NCBI RefSeq assembly: GCF_005233875.1
Contig: NZ_SZPZ01000002.1
Location: 124,001-188,000, forward strand
Reading direction: 5' to 3'
Length of the DNA stretch: 64,000 nt
Source of the DNA: Kribbella jiaozuonensis
Lineage (GTDB): Bacteria > Actinomycetota > Actinomycetes > Propionibacteriales > Kribbellaceae
Below, one piece after another: positions 41,997-50,729 of the stretch. Position numbers and translations under genes: made by a program. The first letter of the stretch is position 1. Each line of letters opens with the position of its first letter. Under the pieces are notes generated by a model. The model was given only the letters and a program-made list of their open reading frames with translations, was not told where the DNA came from and ran no database searches.

Positions 41997-42428
41997 ATGC
42001 TGACGATCCGGTCCGAAGTGCCGCCGTCCCGCATCCCGGAGCTGACAGACCTGATGTGTACGGCGTGGTGGATGTCGGACCGTACTCCCGATGAGGTCGC
42101 CCGGTTGGTCGAGCACTCGGACGTGATTGTCGCCCTGATCCACGGCCCGACGGACCGCCTGGTCGGCTTCGCTCGCGTAATCACCGACTACACGCACGTC
42201 GCGCTCGTGCTGGACGTGATCGTTGACGAGTCGCGCCGCGGCTCCGGTCTCGGCGCAGCGCTCCTGGACGCGGTGATCAACCACTCCGAGCTCGCCGGCG
42301 TCCGCAGCCTCGAGCTCGTCTGCCAGCCCGAGCTCGTCCCGTTCTACCGACGCTGGGGCTTCACGGATCAGGTCGGCGCCTCCACGCTGATGCGCCGGAC
42401 CACGGATACCCGCCTGATCTCTTGCTGA
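41997..42428 (+). CDS. GNAT-family N-acetyltransferase
   Basis: 143 residues with the acetyl-CoA motif VIVDESRRGSGLGAALLDAVINHSEL (RxxGxG/A as RRGSGLG) and the C-terminal PFYRRWGFTD. The ATG follows the TAG of the VOC gene directly. The substrate is unknown; small GNATs of this type acetylate amines or amino acids. Confidence 0.88.
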   Translation: MLTIRSEVPPSRIPELTDLMCTAWWMSDRTPDEVARLVEHSDVIVALIHGPTDRLVGFARVITDYTHVALVLDVIVDESRRGSGLGAALLDAVINHSELAGVRSLELVCQPELVPFYRRWGFTDQVGASTLMRRTTDTRLISC

Positions 42429-42488
42429 TAGCTGACGACGCAGGCACGATCACCAGGACGCGCCAACGACGTACGGAGGCCCTGCCCG

Positions 42489-43358
42489 ATGTCGGACGTG
42501 AACCCAACCCCACCCGCCCGCCACACCCAGTCCGGGCCGCCGTCGCCGTCCGGTCCGACTGGTGGGCCGATGCCCTACGGGCCGCCGGTGCGGCCCGCTC
42601 GCTCCGCGCCGGATGCCCCGCCAGCCTGGACAGTCAGGGCCCGCCCGGTGGTGGACCTGTCGTCGAGGATCCTCTGCCTGGTGACCGGCGGAGCGTTGCT
42701 CGTCGCCGGGCTCGTCGGCCTGTTCACCGGCGTCAGCGAGGGCGCGCTCATCACCGTCCTCGCGGCCGGGCTGCTGCTGGTGATCATGCCGTCGATCGTC
42801 GACCGGATCAGGCGCATGAAGCTCGGCGAGTTCGAAGTACACCTGGTCCGTCAGATTGCCGCGACCGCGCGCAAGAGCGCCGACACCCTGCGGGCTCTGG
42901 GCATGGAGAAGCAGCTCGACGCCTACGCGACCATCTACACCGAGCTGCGCGGGCCCGAGCTGAAGGCGGTCCGCGGCGAGATTCTCGACCGGATCGTCCA
43001 ACGTGTCGCCAACGCGTCGGCCGTGGAGAAGTTCGACAAGGATGAGGTCAGGGACCTGTTCTTCACCGGTTCACCGATCGTCCGCGTCCTCGCCCTCGGC
43101 CTGATGGAAGGCGACCCCTCCCTGCTCGACAGCCAGGTCCTGCTGACGGCGATCAACACCTCGCTCACCGGCAACGAGCAGTACCACGCGCTCAGAGTGA
43201 TCCGGAACGGCTGGGGTCAGTTGTCGGAGACCCACCGGGGCGAGCTACTCGCCGCCATCAATTCGAATCCTCAGATCGCGAACGGACCGGCCCGGCGTGA
43301 GGTGGCAAACGAAATCCAGGAACTCCACCGGAGTCCCTGGATTCCGTCAACCAATTGA
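42489..43358 (+). CDS. Hypothetical membrane protein with Pro-rich N-terminus
   Basis: 289 residues. A disordered Pro/Gly-rich N-terminus (about 1-50) precedes two close hydrophobic segments (about 60-103, ILCLVTGGALLVAGLVGLF and GALITVLAAGLLLVIMPSIV), then about 185 soluble, mostly helical residues (VHLVRQIAATARKSADTLRALG..., VLLTAINTSLTGNEQYHALRVI). It looks like a membrane-tethered cytosolic domain. I do not recognise a family. It is separated from the GNAT gene by 60 bases and convergent with thioredoxin. Confidence 0.7.
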   Translation: MSDVNPTPPARHTQSGPPSPSGPTGGPMPYGPPVRPARSAPDAPPAWTVRARPVVDLSSRILCLVTGGALLVAGLVGLFTGVSEGALITVLAAGLLLVIMPSIVDRIRRMKLGEFEVHLVRQIAATARKSADTLRALGMEKQLDAYATIYTELRGPELKAVRGEILDRIVQRVANASAVEKFDKDEVRDLFFTGSPIVRVLALGLMEGDPSLLDSQVLLTAINTSLTGNEQYHALRVIRNGWGQLSETHRGELLAAINSNPQIANGPARREVANEIQELHRSPWIPSTN

Positions 43359-43376
43359 TTCAGTGCGTGTGTTGGA

Positions 43377-43766
43377 TCAGTGCGTGTGCGGCTCGCTGCC
43401 GTGCTCCGCCTCATGGGCGGCGATCTGCGCCTTGACCTCTTCCATGTCCACCGCGCGCAGCTGACCGATCAGGTCCTCCAGGCTCGCTGCCGGCAGCGCA
43501 CCGGCCTGCGAGTACAGGACGACGCCGTCACGGACCGCCATCAGCGTGGGGATCGACGAGATCTGGAACGCCTGCGCCAGCTCGCCCTGAGCCTCGGTGT
43601 CGACCTTGCCGAAGGTGATGTCACCGTGCTGCTCGGACGACTTCTCGAAAACCGGCCCGAACATCTTGCACGGGCCACACCACTCGGCCCAGAAATCCAC
43701 CAGCACGAGACCGTCGCCACCGACCACCTCGTTGAAGTTGTCCTGGGTCAGCTCGACCGTTGCCAC
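43377..43766 (-). CDS. trxA: Thioredoxin with His-rich tail
   Basis: 129 residues. The active site is VDFWAEWCGPCKMFGPVFE and the cis-proline region is ISSIPTLMAV. The core ends near residue 105; an extra about 25 residues (VDMEEVKAQIAAHEAEHGSEPHTH) add four histidines, which might bind metal. GTG start with GGAGG upstream. Its stop codon lies inside a 12-base direct repeat with the intergenic DNA (43360-43371 and 43377-43388). Cytoplasmic disulfide reductase. Confidence 0.93.
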   Translation of the reverse strand: MATVELTQDNFNEVVGGDGLVLVDFWAEWCGPCKMFGPVFEKSSEQHGDITFGKVDTEAQGELAQAFQISSIPTLMAVRDGVVLYSQAGALPAASLEDLIGQLRAVDMEEVKAQIAAHEAEHGSEPHTH

Positions 43767-43853
43767 TACGACCTCCGAAAGTAGATGAGTACGCCTAGCT
43801 CAACATCGATCGGCCCCGGACTTGTTCCCGGCCCCCGGACGGAGCACGCCGGC

Positions 43854-43878
43854 CAATGTCGTACGGCGTACGACATTG
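43854..43878. promoter_or_regulatory. 25-bp palindrome upstream of thioredoxin
   Basis: Two perfect 12-base arms (CAATGTCGTACG and its reverse complement) flank a single G. It lies in the gap between the thioredoxin start and the end of the aldo/keto reductase gene. The size fits a dimeric repressor operator (for example TetR-type) for thioredoxin, or a cruciform terminator for the upstream gene. Confidence 0.5.
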
Positions 43879-43921
43879 ACCGGAATGCGGAGTCTCGTAT
43901 GTGACCTGGGCCACGTCGCCG

Positions 43922-44794
43922 TCAGATGGAGTCCACGAACGGTGACGCGTAGTCCTGCACCTCGCCGAGGATCGACGCGGCTGCCTCGGGGGTGAGGTCG
44001 GCGCGCTCTCGCTCTGCAACGATCATTTGCTTGAGCAGCCGGGTCTCACCCGCCGTAGCGAGACCGGTGATCTCGGGATGACCGTTCAGCAGCCAGGCGG
44101 TCGCGGCGGTGATGTAGCGCTGTTCGTCGAACGGCCGGTACCAGGTGTCGTACGCCTTGTCCTCGCCGTCCTGCCAGTTGCGTCGGGCAATCATCTTGAT
44201 CGTCATCAGCGCTGCGTCCGACGCCTTCACGGCCTCGACCAGGCCGGCGTAGTCAGCTGCGTACTGCGGGTCGGTCGAGAGCTTGTAGTTCAACGGGGTG
44301 AGCACGCTGTCGAAATCGAACCGGCGCAGGCCCTCGGTGTGCACCGACGGCGCCTGCTCGGTGTGACCGGTGATGCCGATCGCCCGGACCATACCTTCGT
44401 CCTTGGCGCGGATGGCCGCTTCCAGCGAACCGCCCTTGCCGGTGACGAGATCGAGGTTCTCCATGTCGCAGACCGCGTGCATCTGAATCAGATCCACGTG
44501 GTCGGTCTGCAGCCGCTCGAGCGAGCGGTTGATCTCGCTCCAGGCCTCCTCGACCGTCCGGCGGCCGGTCTTGGTGGCGAGGAAGATGCGGTCCCGGATC
44601 TCCGGCATCCGCGGCCCGAGTCGCAGCTCGGCGTCGCCGTAGTCCGCGGCGACGTCGAAATGATTGATACCGGCATCCAGAGCTTCCTGGATCGAGGCAT
44701 CCGCCCGGTCCTGGTCGACTCCGCCGAGCGACGCGGCGCCGTAGATCAGTACCGAGCTCTGGTGTCCGAGTCTGCCCAGTCGGCGAGTTTCCAT
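43922..44794 (-). CDS. Aldo/keto reductase
   Basis: 290 residues, short form. Catalytic residues are D47 and Y52 (NHFDVAADYGDAE), K75 (LATKTG) and H106 (IQMHAVCD). The C-terminal part (EITGLATAGETRLLKQM) replaces the usual cofactor loop. GGAGGA precedes the ATG. It is only distantly similar to the reductase at 14092 and is not a recent duplicate. Substrate unknown. Confidence 0.87.
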   Translation of the reverse strand: METRRLGRLGHQSSVLIYGAASLGGVDQDRADASIQEALDAGINHFDVAADYGDAELRLGPRMPEIRDRIFLATKTGRRTVEEAWSEINRSLERLQTDHVDLIQMHAVCDMENLDLVTGKGGSLEAAIRAKDEGMVRAIGITGHTEQAPSVHTEGLRRFDFDSVLTPLNYKLSTDPQYAADYAGLVEAVKASDAALMTIKMIARRNWQDGEDKAYDTWYRPFDEQRYITAATAWLLNGHPEITGLATAGETRLLKQMIVAERERADLTPEAAASILGEVQDYASPFVDSI

Positions 44795-45050
44795 CCTGGT
44801 CCTCCACGGGGTAGCAGGGTCACTCCGACCCTATGCCCGGAAGCCTCTTCGGCAAGCGGTTGTCCACAGGCTAATTTGACCCCCTCGCCACGGGAGAGTT
44901 TTCCACAGGCGGATCGTCGCATCGGTTACTCTTTGTGATCAGTTGGTGCATTCTTTACCATGTTGTTCGCACGGATATTCGAAACCTGTCCACGGCGTGT
45001 GGCATGGTGTGCGCTGCCCGGTCGACCTGAACGGTCATGAGAGAGGAGCT
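44795..45050. promoter_or_regulatory. Gene-free control region with DnaA-box-like words
   Basis: This 256-base gap precedes the secretion-like operon. It contains TTGTCCACA (44860-44868, exactly the high-GC actinobacterial DnaA-box consensus), TTTTCCACA (44899-44907) and CTGTCCACG (44986-44994). The rest is relatively A/T-rich (ATCGGTTACTCTTTGTGATC, TTCTTTACCATG). I see no ORF in it. It probably holds the operon promoter; DnaA may bind there. Confidence 0.5.
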
Positions 45051-45236
45051 ATGACGACGGTGCCGAAGGTGTCACGCTTGGCCGGTAATAGTGACGGTGA
45101 GGGTGACACTGCCCGCGAGCGGGGTAACAGTATGGCTGCGGGGAGCGATGGACCATCCGGATCCTGGGCTCAGGTCTCCCAGTGGACGGTTGCTTGCCGT
45201 ATCCTCCCGGCTACTGTCCGCGTAACTGCTGTCTGA
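45051..45236 (+). CDS. Possible small leader protein of the secretion-like operon
   Basis: Sixty-one codons with AGAGGAG three bases before the ATG; the product begins MTTVPKVSRLAGNSDGEGDT and ends ATVRVTAV. It is Ser/Gly/Asp-rich with no recognised domain. Codon bias is weaker than in neighbouring genes. It ends 13 bases before the TcpC-like gene, so it could be a leader peptide or a false ORF. Confidence 0.35.
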   Translation: MTTVPKVSRLAGNSDGEGDTARERGNSMAAGSDGPSGSWAQVSQWTVACRILPATVRVTAV

Positions 45237-45249
45237 GGGGCGGGTAGGG

Positions 45250-46512
45250 ATGAGTTGGTGGCGCACAGTACTGAATCTGCCGCCAAAAGGTGAGCATTGG
45301 TCGGACCAGCGCCGGACTAAGAAGCCCGGCAAGGGACGCCCGCAGAGCACCGCGCCGGAGTGGTGGGCCCACCCCGGTGGCCCGGTGCAACCTACCCCTC
45401 GGCAAGCGCAGGGCGTAGCAGCGCAGTATTCGGCTCCGCAGCAGCAGACACCGCCTCCGCCCGGTGGCGTGATGGCGCCGCCGCGTCGGCCGGCAGCTCG
45501 TCCTGCGGACGTGCCGCAACAGGATCCCGCGCACCGTACACCCGAACGTTTGAAACAGCGTTCCCCGCACGGCGCACATGGTGCACACGCCGCGCCGGGG
45601 CCGGTCCGCGAAGTGCTGGAGCCTGGGCAGACACCGTGGTCGACCGAGCCGGAGTCCTCGTTCTCCACGTGGGCCAGGCGATTCTTCCGCGGCCTCGTGG
45701 TCGTCGTGCTGCTGCTGGCAGCGATCAGCGGCATCCGTTCCTGGATCGCTCCGAACAAGGCGCCGGAGACCGTCGTCAGCGGGCAGAGCAGCTTCCCGGC
45801 CGACGAGTCGCGCGCGGTCGCGACGCGGTACGCCGTCTCGTACCTCTCCTGGGACGAGAACAACCCTGACGCCCGCCCGGCCCAGGTCGGTCTCGACCTG
45901 GCCGCCGGACTGGACAGTCGCGCGGGGTGGAACGGCCGCGGTAAGCAAACGGCTGATGTCGCCTACCCGGGACAGGTCACGGCCGACTCCAACGGTCTGA
46001 CCGCAGTTGTCGATGTCCGGGTCCGGGTGCATACGTTCACCCGGCTGGGCAAGGGCTGGAAGACCGGACCGGTCGTCTGGGAACGCGTGTCGGTCCCAGT
46101 GGCCCGGACCGCGGCCCGGGTCGTGGCCAGCGGACCGCCGACGTTCGTGCCGGACGTGCGGGCAGCGCTGCCCGACAACATGCCGTCGGCCGGAGCTCCC
46201 GACGACGATCTGACCGCAGCGACGCAGAAGGACGCGGAGGCGTTCTTCGGCGCGTATGCGGAGTCGGACAACAAGGTGTCGGCGGTGACCGCGCCGGGCT
46301 CGACCATCCGTAGCCTGAACGGTGCGGTCAGGTTCGGTGAGCTCAAGGATTGGCAGGTCTACACGGGCAACGACGACGAGCGGCGGGCGACCGCGGCCGT
46401 CACCTGGGACGGGGTCGGTGACACCACCTTGGACCAGACGTACACGCTCACGTTGAGGCGTACTGTCGCCACCGACGGAGCAGAACGATGGCAAGTGGCT
46501 GCCGTCGGATGA
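45250..46512 (+). CDS. TcpC-like conjugation/secretion protein
   Basis: 420 residues. A Pro/Gln-rich cytosolic part (about 1-140) precedes one membrane helix (about 146-165, FRGLVVVVLLLAAISGI). The C-terminal about 250 residues (ESRAVATRYAVSYLSWDENN..., DAEAFFGAYAESDNKVSAVTAPGSTIRSL) fit two NTF2-like domains as in TcpC, the VirB8-type core component of Gram-positive conjugation systems. It is the first large gene of the operon and likely an extracytoplasmic channel subunit. Confidence 0.7.
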   Translation: MSWWRTVLNLPPKGEHWSDQRRTKKPGKGRPQSTAPEWWAHPGGPVQPTPRQAQGVAAQYSAPQQQTPPPPGGVMAPPRRPAARPADVPQQDPAHRTPERLKQRSPHGAHGAHAAPGPVREVLEPGQTPWSTEPESSFSTWARRFFRGLVVVVLLLAAISGIRSWIAPNKAPETVVSGQSSFPADESRAVATRYAVSYLSWDENNPDARPAQVGLDLAAGLDSRAGWNGRGKQTADVAYPGQVTADSNGLTAVVDVRVRVHTFTRLGKGWKTGPVVWERVSVPVARTAARVVASGPPTFVPDVRAALPDNMPSAGAPDDDLTAATQKDAEAFFGAYAESDNKVSAVTAPGSTIRSLNGAVRFGELKDWQVYTGNDDERRATAAVTWDGVGDTTLDQTYTLTLRRTVATDGAERWQVAAVG

Positions 46513-46561
46513 ATCCAGCGACCGGCCATCGGATGACCGAGGTAACAAGGGAGACACCGCA

Positions 46562-46849
46562 ATGATGACGCACGAACTGGCTGCGAGCGTGGTTCAGCTT
46601 GCCGTGCCCATGGCCGACCCCAATGTCCCAACGGGCGCGGACTTCAAGGACTGGGTCCTGGTCATCGCGGGGAACATCTTCATCGCGATCCTCGTGTTGC
46701 GTGCCATCGGCCACTACTTCAAGCGCGAGTGGGGCGAGCTGTTCGGCCACATCGCGGCCGGGGTACTGGTCGGCGGGCTGATCTACGCGAACAACCAGAC
46801 CATCAACGTGCTCAAGGGCTTTTGGGGATTGCTGTCCGGAGGTAATTGA
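46562..46849 (+). CDS. Small membrane protein (TcpD-like)
   Basis: 95 residues with two hydrophobic helices (DWVLVIAGNIFIAILVLRAIG and LFGHIAAGVLVGGLIYA). GGGAGA is upstream of a double ATG. Small two-helix proteins between TcpC and TcpE are usual in Gram-positive transfer operons. Its stop overlaps the next start (TGATG). Confidence 0.65.
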   Translation: MMTHELAASVVQLAVPMADPNVPTGADFKDWVLVIAGNIFIAILVLRAIGHYFKREWGELFGHIAAGVLVGGLIYANNQTINVLKGFWGLLSGGN

Positions 46850-47412
46850 TGCGCGTCGGCCGTACCCTTACCCACCACTTCGAGATCGAGACCCGGCAGT
46901 ACGACCTGCTCGGGATCGACCTCGGAGAAGGCGCCAGGCGCCGGATGATCATCTTCGGTGCGGTGATCATCATCCTCTGGATCGCGTTGCTGTTCCCGTT
47001 CATCGGCGTACCGAAGAAGCCCACGGTCAGCCTGTACGTCGTGCCGCCGTTCGTGATCACCGCGTTCGGCTGGCGGCCGGGCAAGTTCCACGAACGCCGC
47101 CGCCGGGTGACGGAATGGGCGCTGGCCGTCCGGTACGCGTTGCGGGCGCATCGCCCGATCATCGGTCTCGGCGCGCGGGCCGCCGACAAGACGGAGTACC
47201 TGCCGTGGCGTGAGCGCGTCGCGACCCGGAAGGTGGCCGACCTGGCGAAGGCCAGAGTGACGCCGGAGTGGGAACGCGAGGTCGTGGTGGAGCTCGATCC
47301 GATGGTCCGCGCGGGTGCGGACATCACCGTGAACCAGCGGGCGCGATTGCTGGGTTCGGATCACGTACAACGGGTGAGTCGCAGGACGTCGTCAGGGAAG
47401 GGCCGCGAATGA
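46849..47412 (+). CDS. TcpE-family membrane protein
   Basis: 187 residues starting MRVGRTLTHHFEIETRQYDLLGI. Two adjacent hydrophobic stretches (MIIFGAVIIILWIALLFPFIGVP and YVVPPFVITAFGWRPG) followed by a basic cytosolic tail match the TcpE family, essential in Tcp-type conjugation for an unknown step. It overlaps the upstream stop by one base and the downstream ATPase as ATGA. Confidence 0.75.
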   Translation: MRVGRTLTHHFEIETRQYDLLGIDLGEGARRRMIIFGAVIIILWIALLFPFIGVPKKPTVSLYVVPPFVITAFGWRPGKFHERRRRVTEWALAVRYALRAHRPIIGLGARAADKTEYLPWRERVATRKVADLAKARVTPEWEREVVVELDPMVRAGADITVNQRARLLGSDHVQRVSRRTSSGKGRE

Positions 47413-50400
47413 AGATCGCTGACAAACTCCTGAACCTGGTGGGGGTCGGCCGCGAGCGCGGCCTGCCGCCACCTCGTCTTGTTGCCATCGCCGACGGCCT
47501 GCTCGTGACCGAGCGCAGCGCCGAGGCATGGTTCCTGATCTCGGTGGCGAACACGGACCTGGCCACCGAGTCGGAGCAGGACGCGGCTCTGGATGCAGCC
47601 GTCAGCGCGGCCGCGACGATCCTCGGCGACCGGCTCAGCCACCTGAAGGTGGTGTGGGGCCGTTCGACCGGTCAGGACTACATCGACTCGGTGGCCGGCC
47701 ATTACCGGCTGGGCGATCACGAGTCGTGGGCGCAGACGCGGGCCGACCGGATCGACGAGATGCGGATGCCGGAGCGGTACGTGGCTCTCGGCGTACATCT
47801 GAGCGACCGTGACCCGCGGGCGACCGCGCAGGTGCGGGGTTCGATCAGTGACGCTCTCGGTACGACGTCTTGGCGGGTCAGTGCGCGTGAACTCGCGCAC
47901 CTCGACGAGCGGGTGCGCAAGCTCGCTCGCCAGCTGGGCTCGACGGTCTGGCGTGCGCACACCGCGCCGGCCGAGGTGATCTCCTGGCTGATCAGCCGGG
48001 AGATGCATCGTGGTGCGGTCGCAGCGCCGCGGCGTGGTCTGATCACGGGTGCTTCGTTGGCTCGGCTGACGTCCGGGCGCGTGGTGCCGTACACCGATCA
48101 CCTGCGGATCTACGACACGCGTGGGCAGATCGCGGCGTACACGACGGTGCTGGCGATGACCGATTTCCCCGAGGAGCTCGAGACGCCGGGAGCGGGGGAG
48201 TGGCTGCGGACGCTGTCCGAGATCAAGGCGATCGATGACGACGGCGACGAAATCGACGTCACTGTTGAGGCGTCGGTCCGCTTTCGGGTGCTGACGAAGA
48301 AGACTGCGCGCCACCTGGTCGACGAGACCCGGAAGAGCGCGAAGGAGCAGCGCCGTTCGGCCGCGAAGGGTACGGCGGAGGAGACCGCCGACGAGATCGT
48401 GGAGACCGAGCGCGTGATGCGTGAGGTCAAGCGCGACATCAACCGCAGTGGCCTGACTCTGGTCGAGGACCACCCGCGGTTGCTGGTCAGCGCGGACACC
48501 CGTGAGGACCTCGAGGCGTACGTCGACGCCGTCATCGCGCACTACGCGGACCGTGGCATCACGGTCGCCGCGGGCGCGGACGAGCAGCGCGACCTGTGGC
48601 TGGAGTCCTTGCCGGGCGACCAACTGCGCGTGCCGGACCTCGGGCATGTGCGCGAGTCGACTGCGTTCTTCGGGTCCTGGTTCTGGGGCGGCGCGTCGAT
48701 CGGTGACGCGACCGGTCCTGCCATTGGCTATCTGACCGGGTCTACGCCCGGCCTGGTGCGGTTCGACGCGGCTGCCGGTTCTGCGCTTGGTGACGCGACG
48801 ACGACGCTCTTCCTCGGCCGGTCGGGTCGAGGCAAGACGACAGCCGCGATGCTGGGCGGTCTGGACTCGGCGTTCGCCGGCGCTTGGGTGCCGTTGCTGG
48901 ACCTGAAGGGCGATGCTGCAGGTGTGTCGGCGGTCGCCGCGGAGTACGGCGTACCGACCGCCGTCATCGAGATCACTGCCCAGTTCTCAGGTGCTGCTGA
49001 CCTGTTGCGGGTGTTGCCTGTTGATGACGCGTTGCTGCAGGCGCCGTCTCAGCTGATGCTGCTGCTGCCACCGCATCTGCGTGGTGCGGCCGAGGCTCCG
49101 GTCATGGCGGCGACCCGCGCCGAGATCCAGTCGCCGGACCCCTCGTCGTGGGGCGTCATCCAGCGGCTTTGTGCTTCCGACTCGGAGACCATTCGTACGG
49201 TCGGCTTCGCCCTGCGCGACCTGGTCGAGACCGGTCTCGGCTCAGTCGTCGCCGGGCCGCCGTCCGGCCTGTCGTCCCTGACCACGAACCCGGGCCTCTG
49301 GGTCGTGCAGATGCCCGGCCTCACGCTGCCGTCGCCCGAGTCGGCGCCCGAGTCGTGGTCCCCGATCGAACGCGTCGGCATGGCCTGCCTGCGCGGCTGC
49401 CTCGCCTGGATGGTCCGTACGACGGGCCGCCGCGAGTTCCGCGGCCGCTCGAAGGTCGTCATCGTCCCCGAGGTCCACCTGCTGACGAAGACCCCCGACG
49501 GCGCGTCCTTCCTGGACTACATCGCCCGTGTCGGCCGTGCGCTGGGTGCTTCGCTCGTCCTGGACACCCAGGACCCGGCGTCGATCTTGAAGCTTCCTGG
49601 TCTGGTCGAGCAGATCACGACGCTGTTCGCGTTCAGCCTGCGTTCGCGCGAGCAGGTCGATTCCCTGCTCGAGCTCCTCGGCCGCCCGCAGACCGCGCCG
49701 TACCAAACCCTGGTCCGCGGCATCAACACCGCCGCCAACGGCAAATCCATCCGCCACGGCCACTGCATCATGCGCGACCGCTGGGACGAGGTAGCCACCG
49801 TCCAGATCGACATCCCCAGCGAACGCGTAGCAGCCCTCCTCCGCACCACCCCCGAATCCGAACACGCCAACACCCCCGCCCAACCGGCGATCCCCGCGGC
49901 CGCCCCCGAAGACCCCTTCGCCGAAGACGAGGCTCTCTTCGAGCCAGCCGCCACCGCCACAGCCCAATCCGAGGCCCACACACAACAGGCCCCGGCCTAC
50001 GACGCCACTCCAGCGTCGCCGTACGAGGGCGCCTCGCCTCAGGACACCGTGCCTGTCTCACCCCAGGACAACGCCGCTAGAGCGCCGCACAACGGCGGCT
50101 CACCTCGGGACACCGCCGCTGCCACGCAGTACGGCGCCGCTGCCTCACCTCGCGACACCGCCGCGGCCGCGCAGTACGGCGCCGGTGTCTCACCTCGGGA
50201 CGCCGCCGCGGGCCAGCCGCCCGCTCCGCAGCACGCCACACAGCACCCAGCTGCCGCGCCTCAGCAACCAATCGCGCCGTCGCAGCCCACTCCGTCAGCA
50301 GCGCCGTCCGCGCCCGAACCGACGTACACCCAACCGGCACCCCAGCCCGCCGCGCCGGCCACTCCGCCCCTGCCCCAGCAAAACGGTCACCCCCCGGCCC

Positions 50401-50729
50401 CCAACGGCCAGGACCCCCACCCGGCCACCAACGGCTCACACCCCCAGCACCAGCCCCAACAAAACGGCCAGGCCCACGAACCCGCCCAGCCCCTCCAAAA
50501 CGGCCAGGCTCACGACCCCGCCACGCCGCACCAAAACGGCCACCAGCCTCAACCCAACGGCCAAGAACCCCGCCGCAGCCTCCGCCACGAGTCCCCGATC
50601 GGCCCCGACGAGGTCTACGACCAAGAGGCCGACGAAGCCGCGTACAACGAAGCCATGTACCCGGCCCACGGCGACGACCCCACCCCCGACCCAGACCGCC
50701 CCACCGGCAACAAGGAGCACGTCGCATGA
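47409..50729 (+). CDS. VirB4-like ATPase (TcpF type) with long repetitive tail
   Basis: 1106 residues. The N-terminal about 440 residues are a VirB4-type domain. The ATPase core has Walker A GRSGRGKT (470-477) and a Walker-B-like VVIVPEVH (683-690) in which the usual Asp is Pro, E688 kept. Later, LVLDTQDPASI resembles the VirB4 Q motif. From about 815 to 1085 the protein is a disordered Pro/Gln/Ala tail with repeats built on SPRDTAA, QYGA and QNGQAH. The tail and the end of the core (about 49690-50880) use C-ending codons almost exclusively. The motor likely energises the membrane complex; ATP hydrolysis is uncertain given the altered Walker B. Confidence 0.82.
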   Translation: MKIADKLLNLVGVGRERGLPPPRLVAIADGLLVTERSAEAWFLISVANTDLATESEQDAALDAAVSAAATILGDRLSHLKVVWGRSTGQDYIDSVAGHYRLGDHESWAQTRADRIDEMRMPERYVALGVHLSDRDPRATAQVRGSISDALGTTSWRVSARELAHLDERVRKLARQLGSTVWRAHTAPAEVISWLISREMHRGAVAAPRRGLITGASLARLTSGRVVPYTDHLRIYDTRGQIAAYTTVLAMTDFPEELETPGAGEWLRTLSEIKAIDDDGDEIDVTVEASVRFRVLTKKTARHLVDETRKSAKEQRRSAAKGTAEETADEIVETERVMREVKRDINRSGLTLVEDHPRLLVSADTREDLEAYVDAVIAHYADRGITVAAGADEQRDLWLESLPGDQLRVPDLGHVRESTAFFGSWFWGGASIGDATGPAIGYLTGSTPGLVRFDAAAGSALGDATTTLFLGRSGRGKTTAAMLGGLDSAFAGAWVPLLDLKGDAAGVSAVAAEYGVPTAVIEITAQFSGAADLLRVLPVDDALLQAPSQLMLLLPPHLRGAAEAPVMAATRAEIQSPDPSSWGVIQRLCASDSETIRTVGFALRDLVETGLGSVVAGPPSGLSSLTTNPGLWVVQMPGLTLPSPESAPESWSPIERVGMACLRGCLAWMVRTTGRREFRGRSKVVIVPEVHLLTKTPDGASFLDYIARVGRALGASLVLDTQDPASILKLPGLVEQITTLFAFSLRSREQVDSLLELLGRPQTAPYQTLVRGINTAANGKSIRHGHCIMRDRWDEVATVQIDIPSERVAALLRTTPESEHANTPAQPAIPAAAPEDPFAEDEALFEPAATATAQSEAHTQQAPAYDATPASPYEGASPQDTVPVSPQDNAARAPHNGGSPRDTAAATQYGAAASPRDTAAAAQYGAGVSPRDAAAGQPPAPQHATQHPAAAPQQPIAPSQPTPSAAPSAPEPTYTQPAPQPAAPATPPLPQQNGHPPAPNGQDPHPATNGSHPQHQPQQNGQAHEPAQPLQNGQAHDPATPHQNGHQPQPNGQEPRRSLRHESPIGPDEVYDQEADEAAYNEAMYPAHGDDPTPDPDRPTGNKEHVA

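Noticed and set aside
44860..44994. Chromosomal origin of replication
   Set aside because: Only three DnaA-box-like words are present and no dnaA, dnaN or rpmH gene is adjacent.
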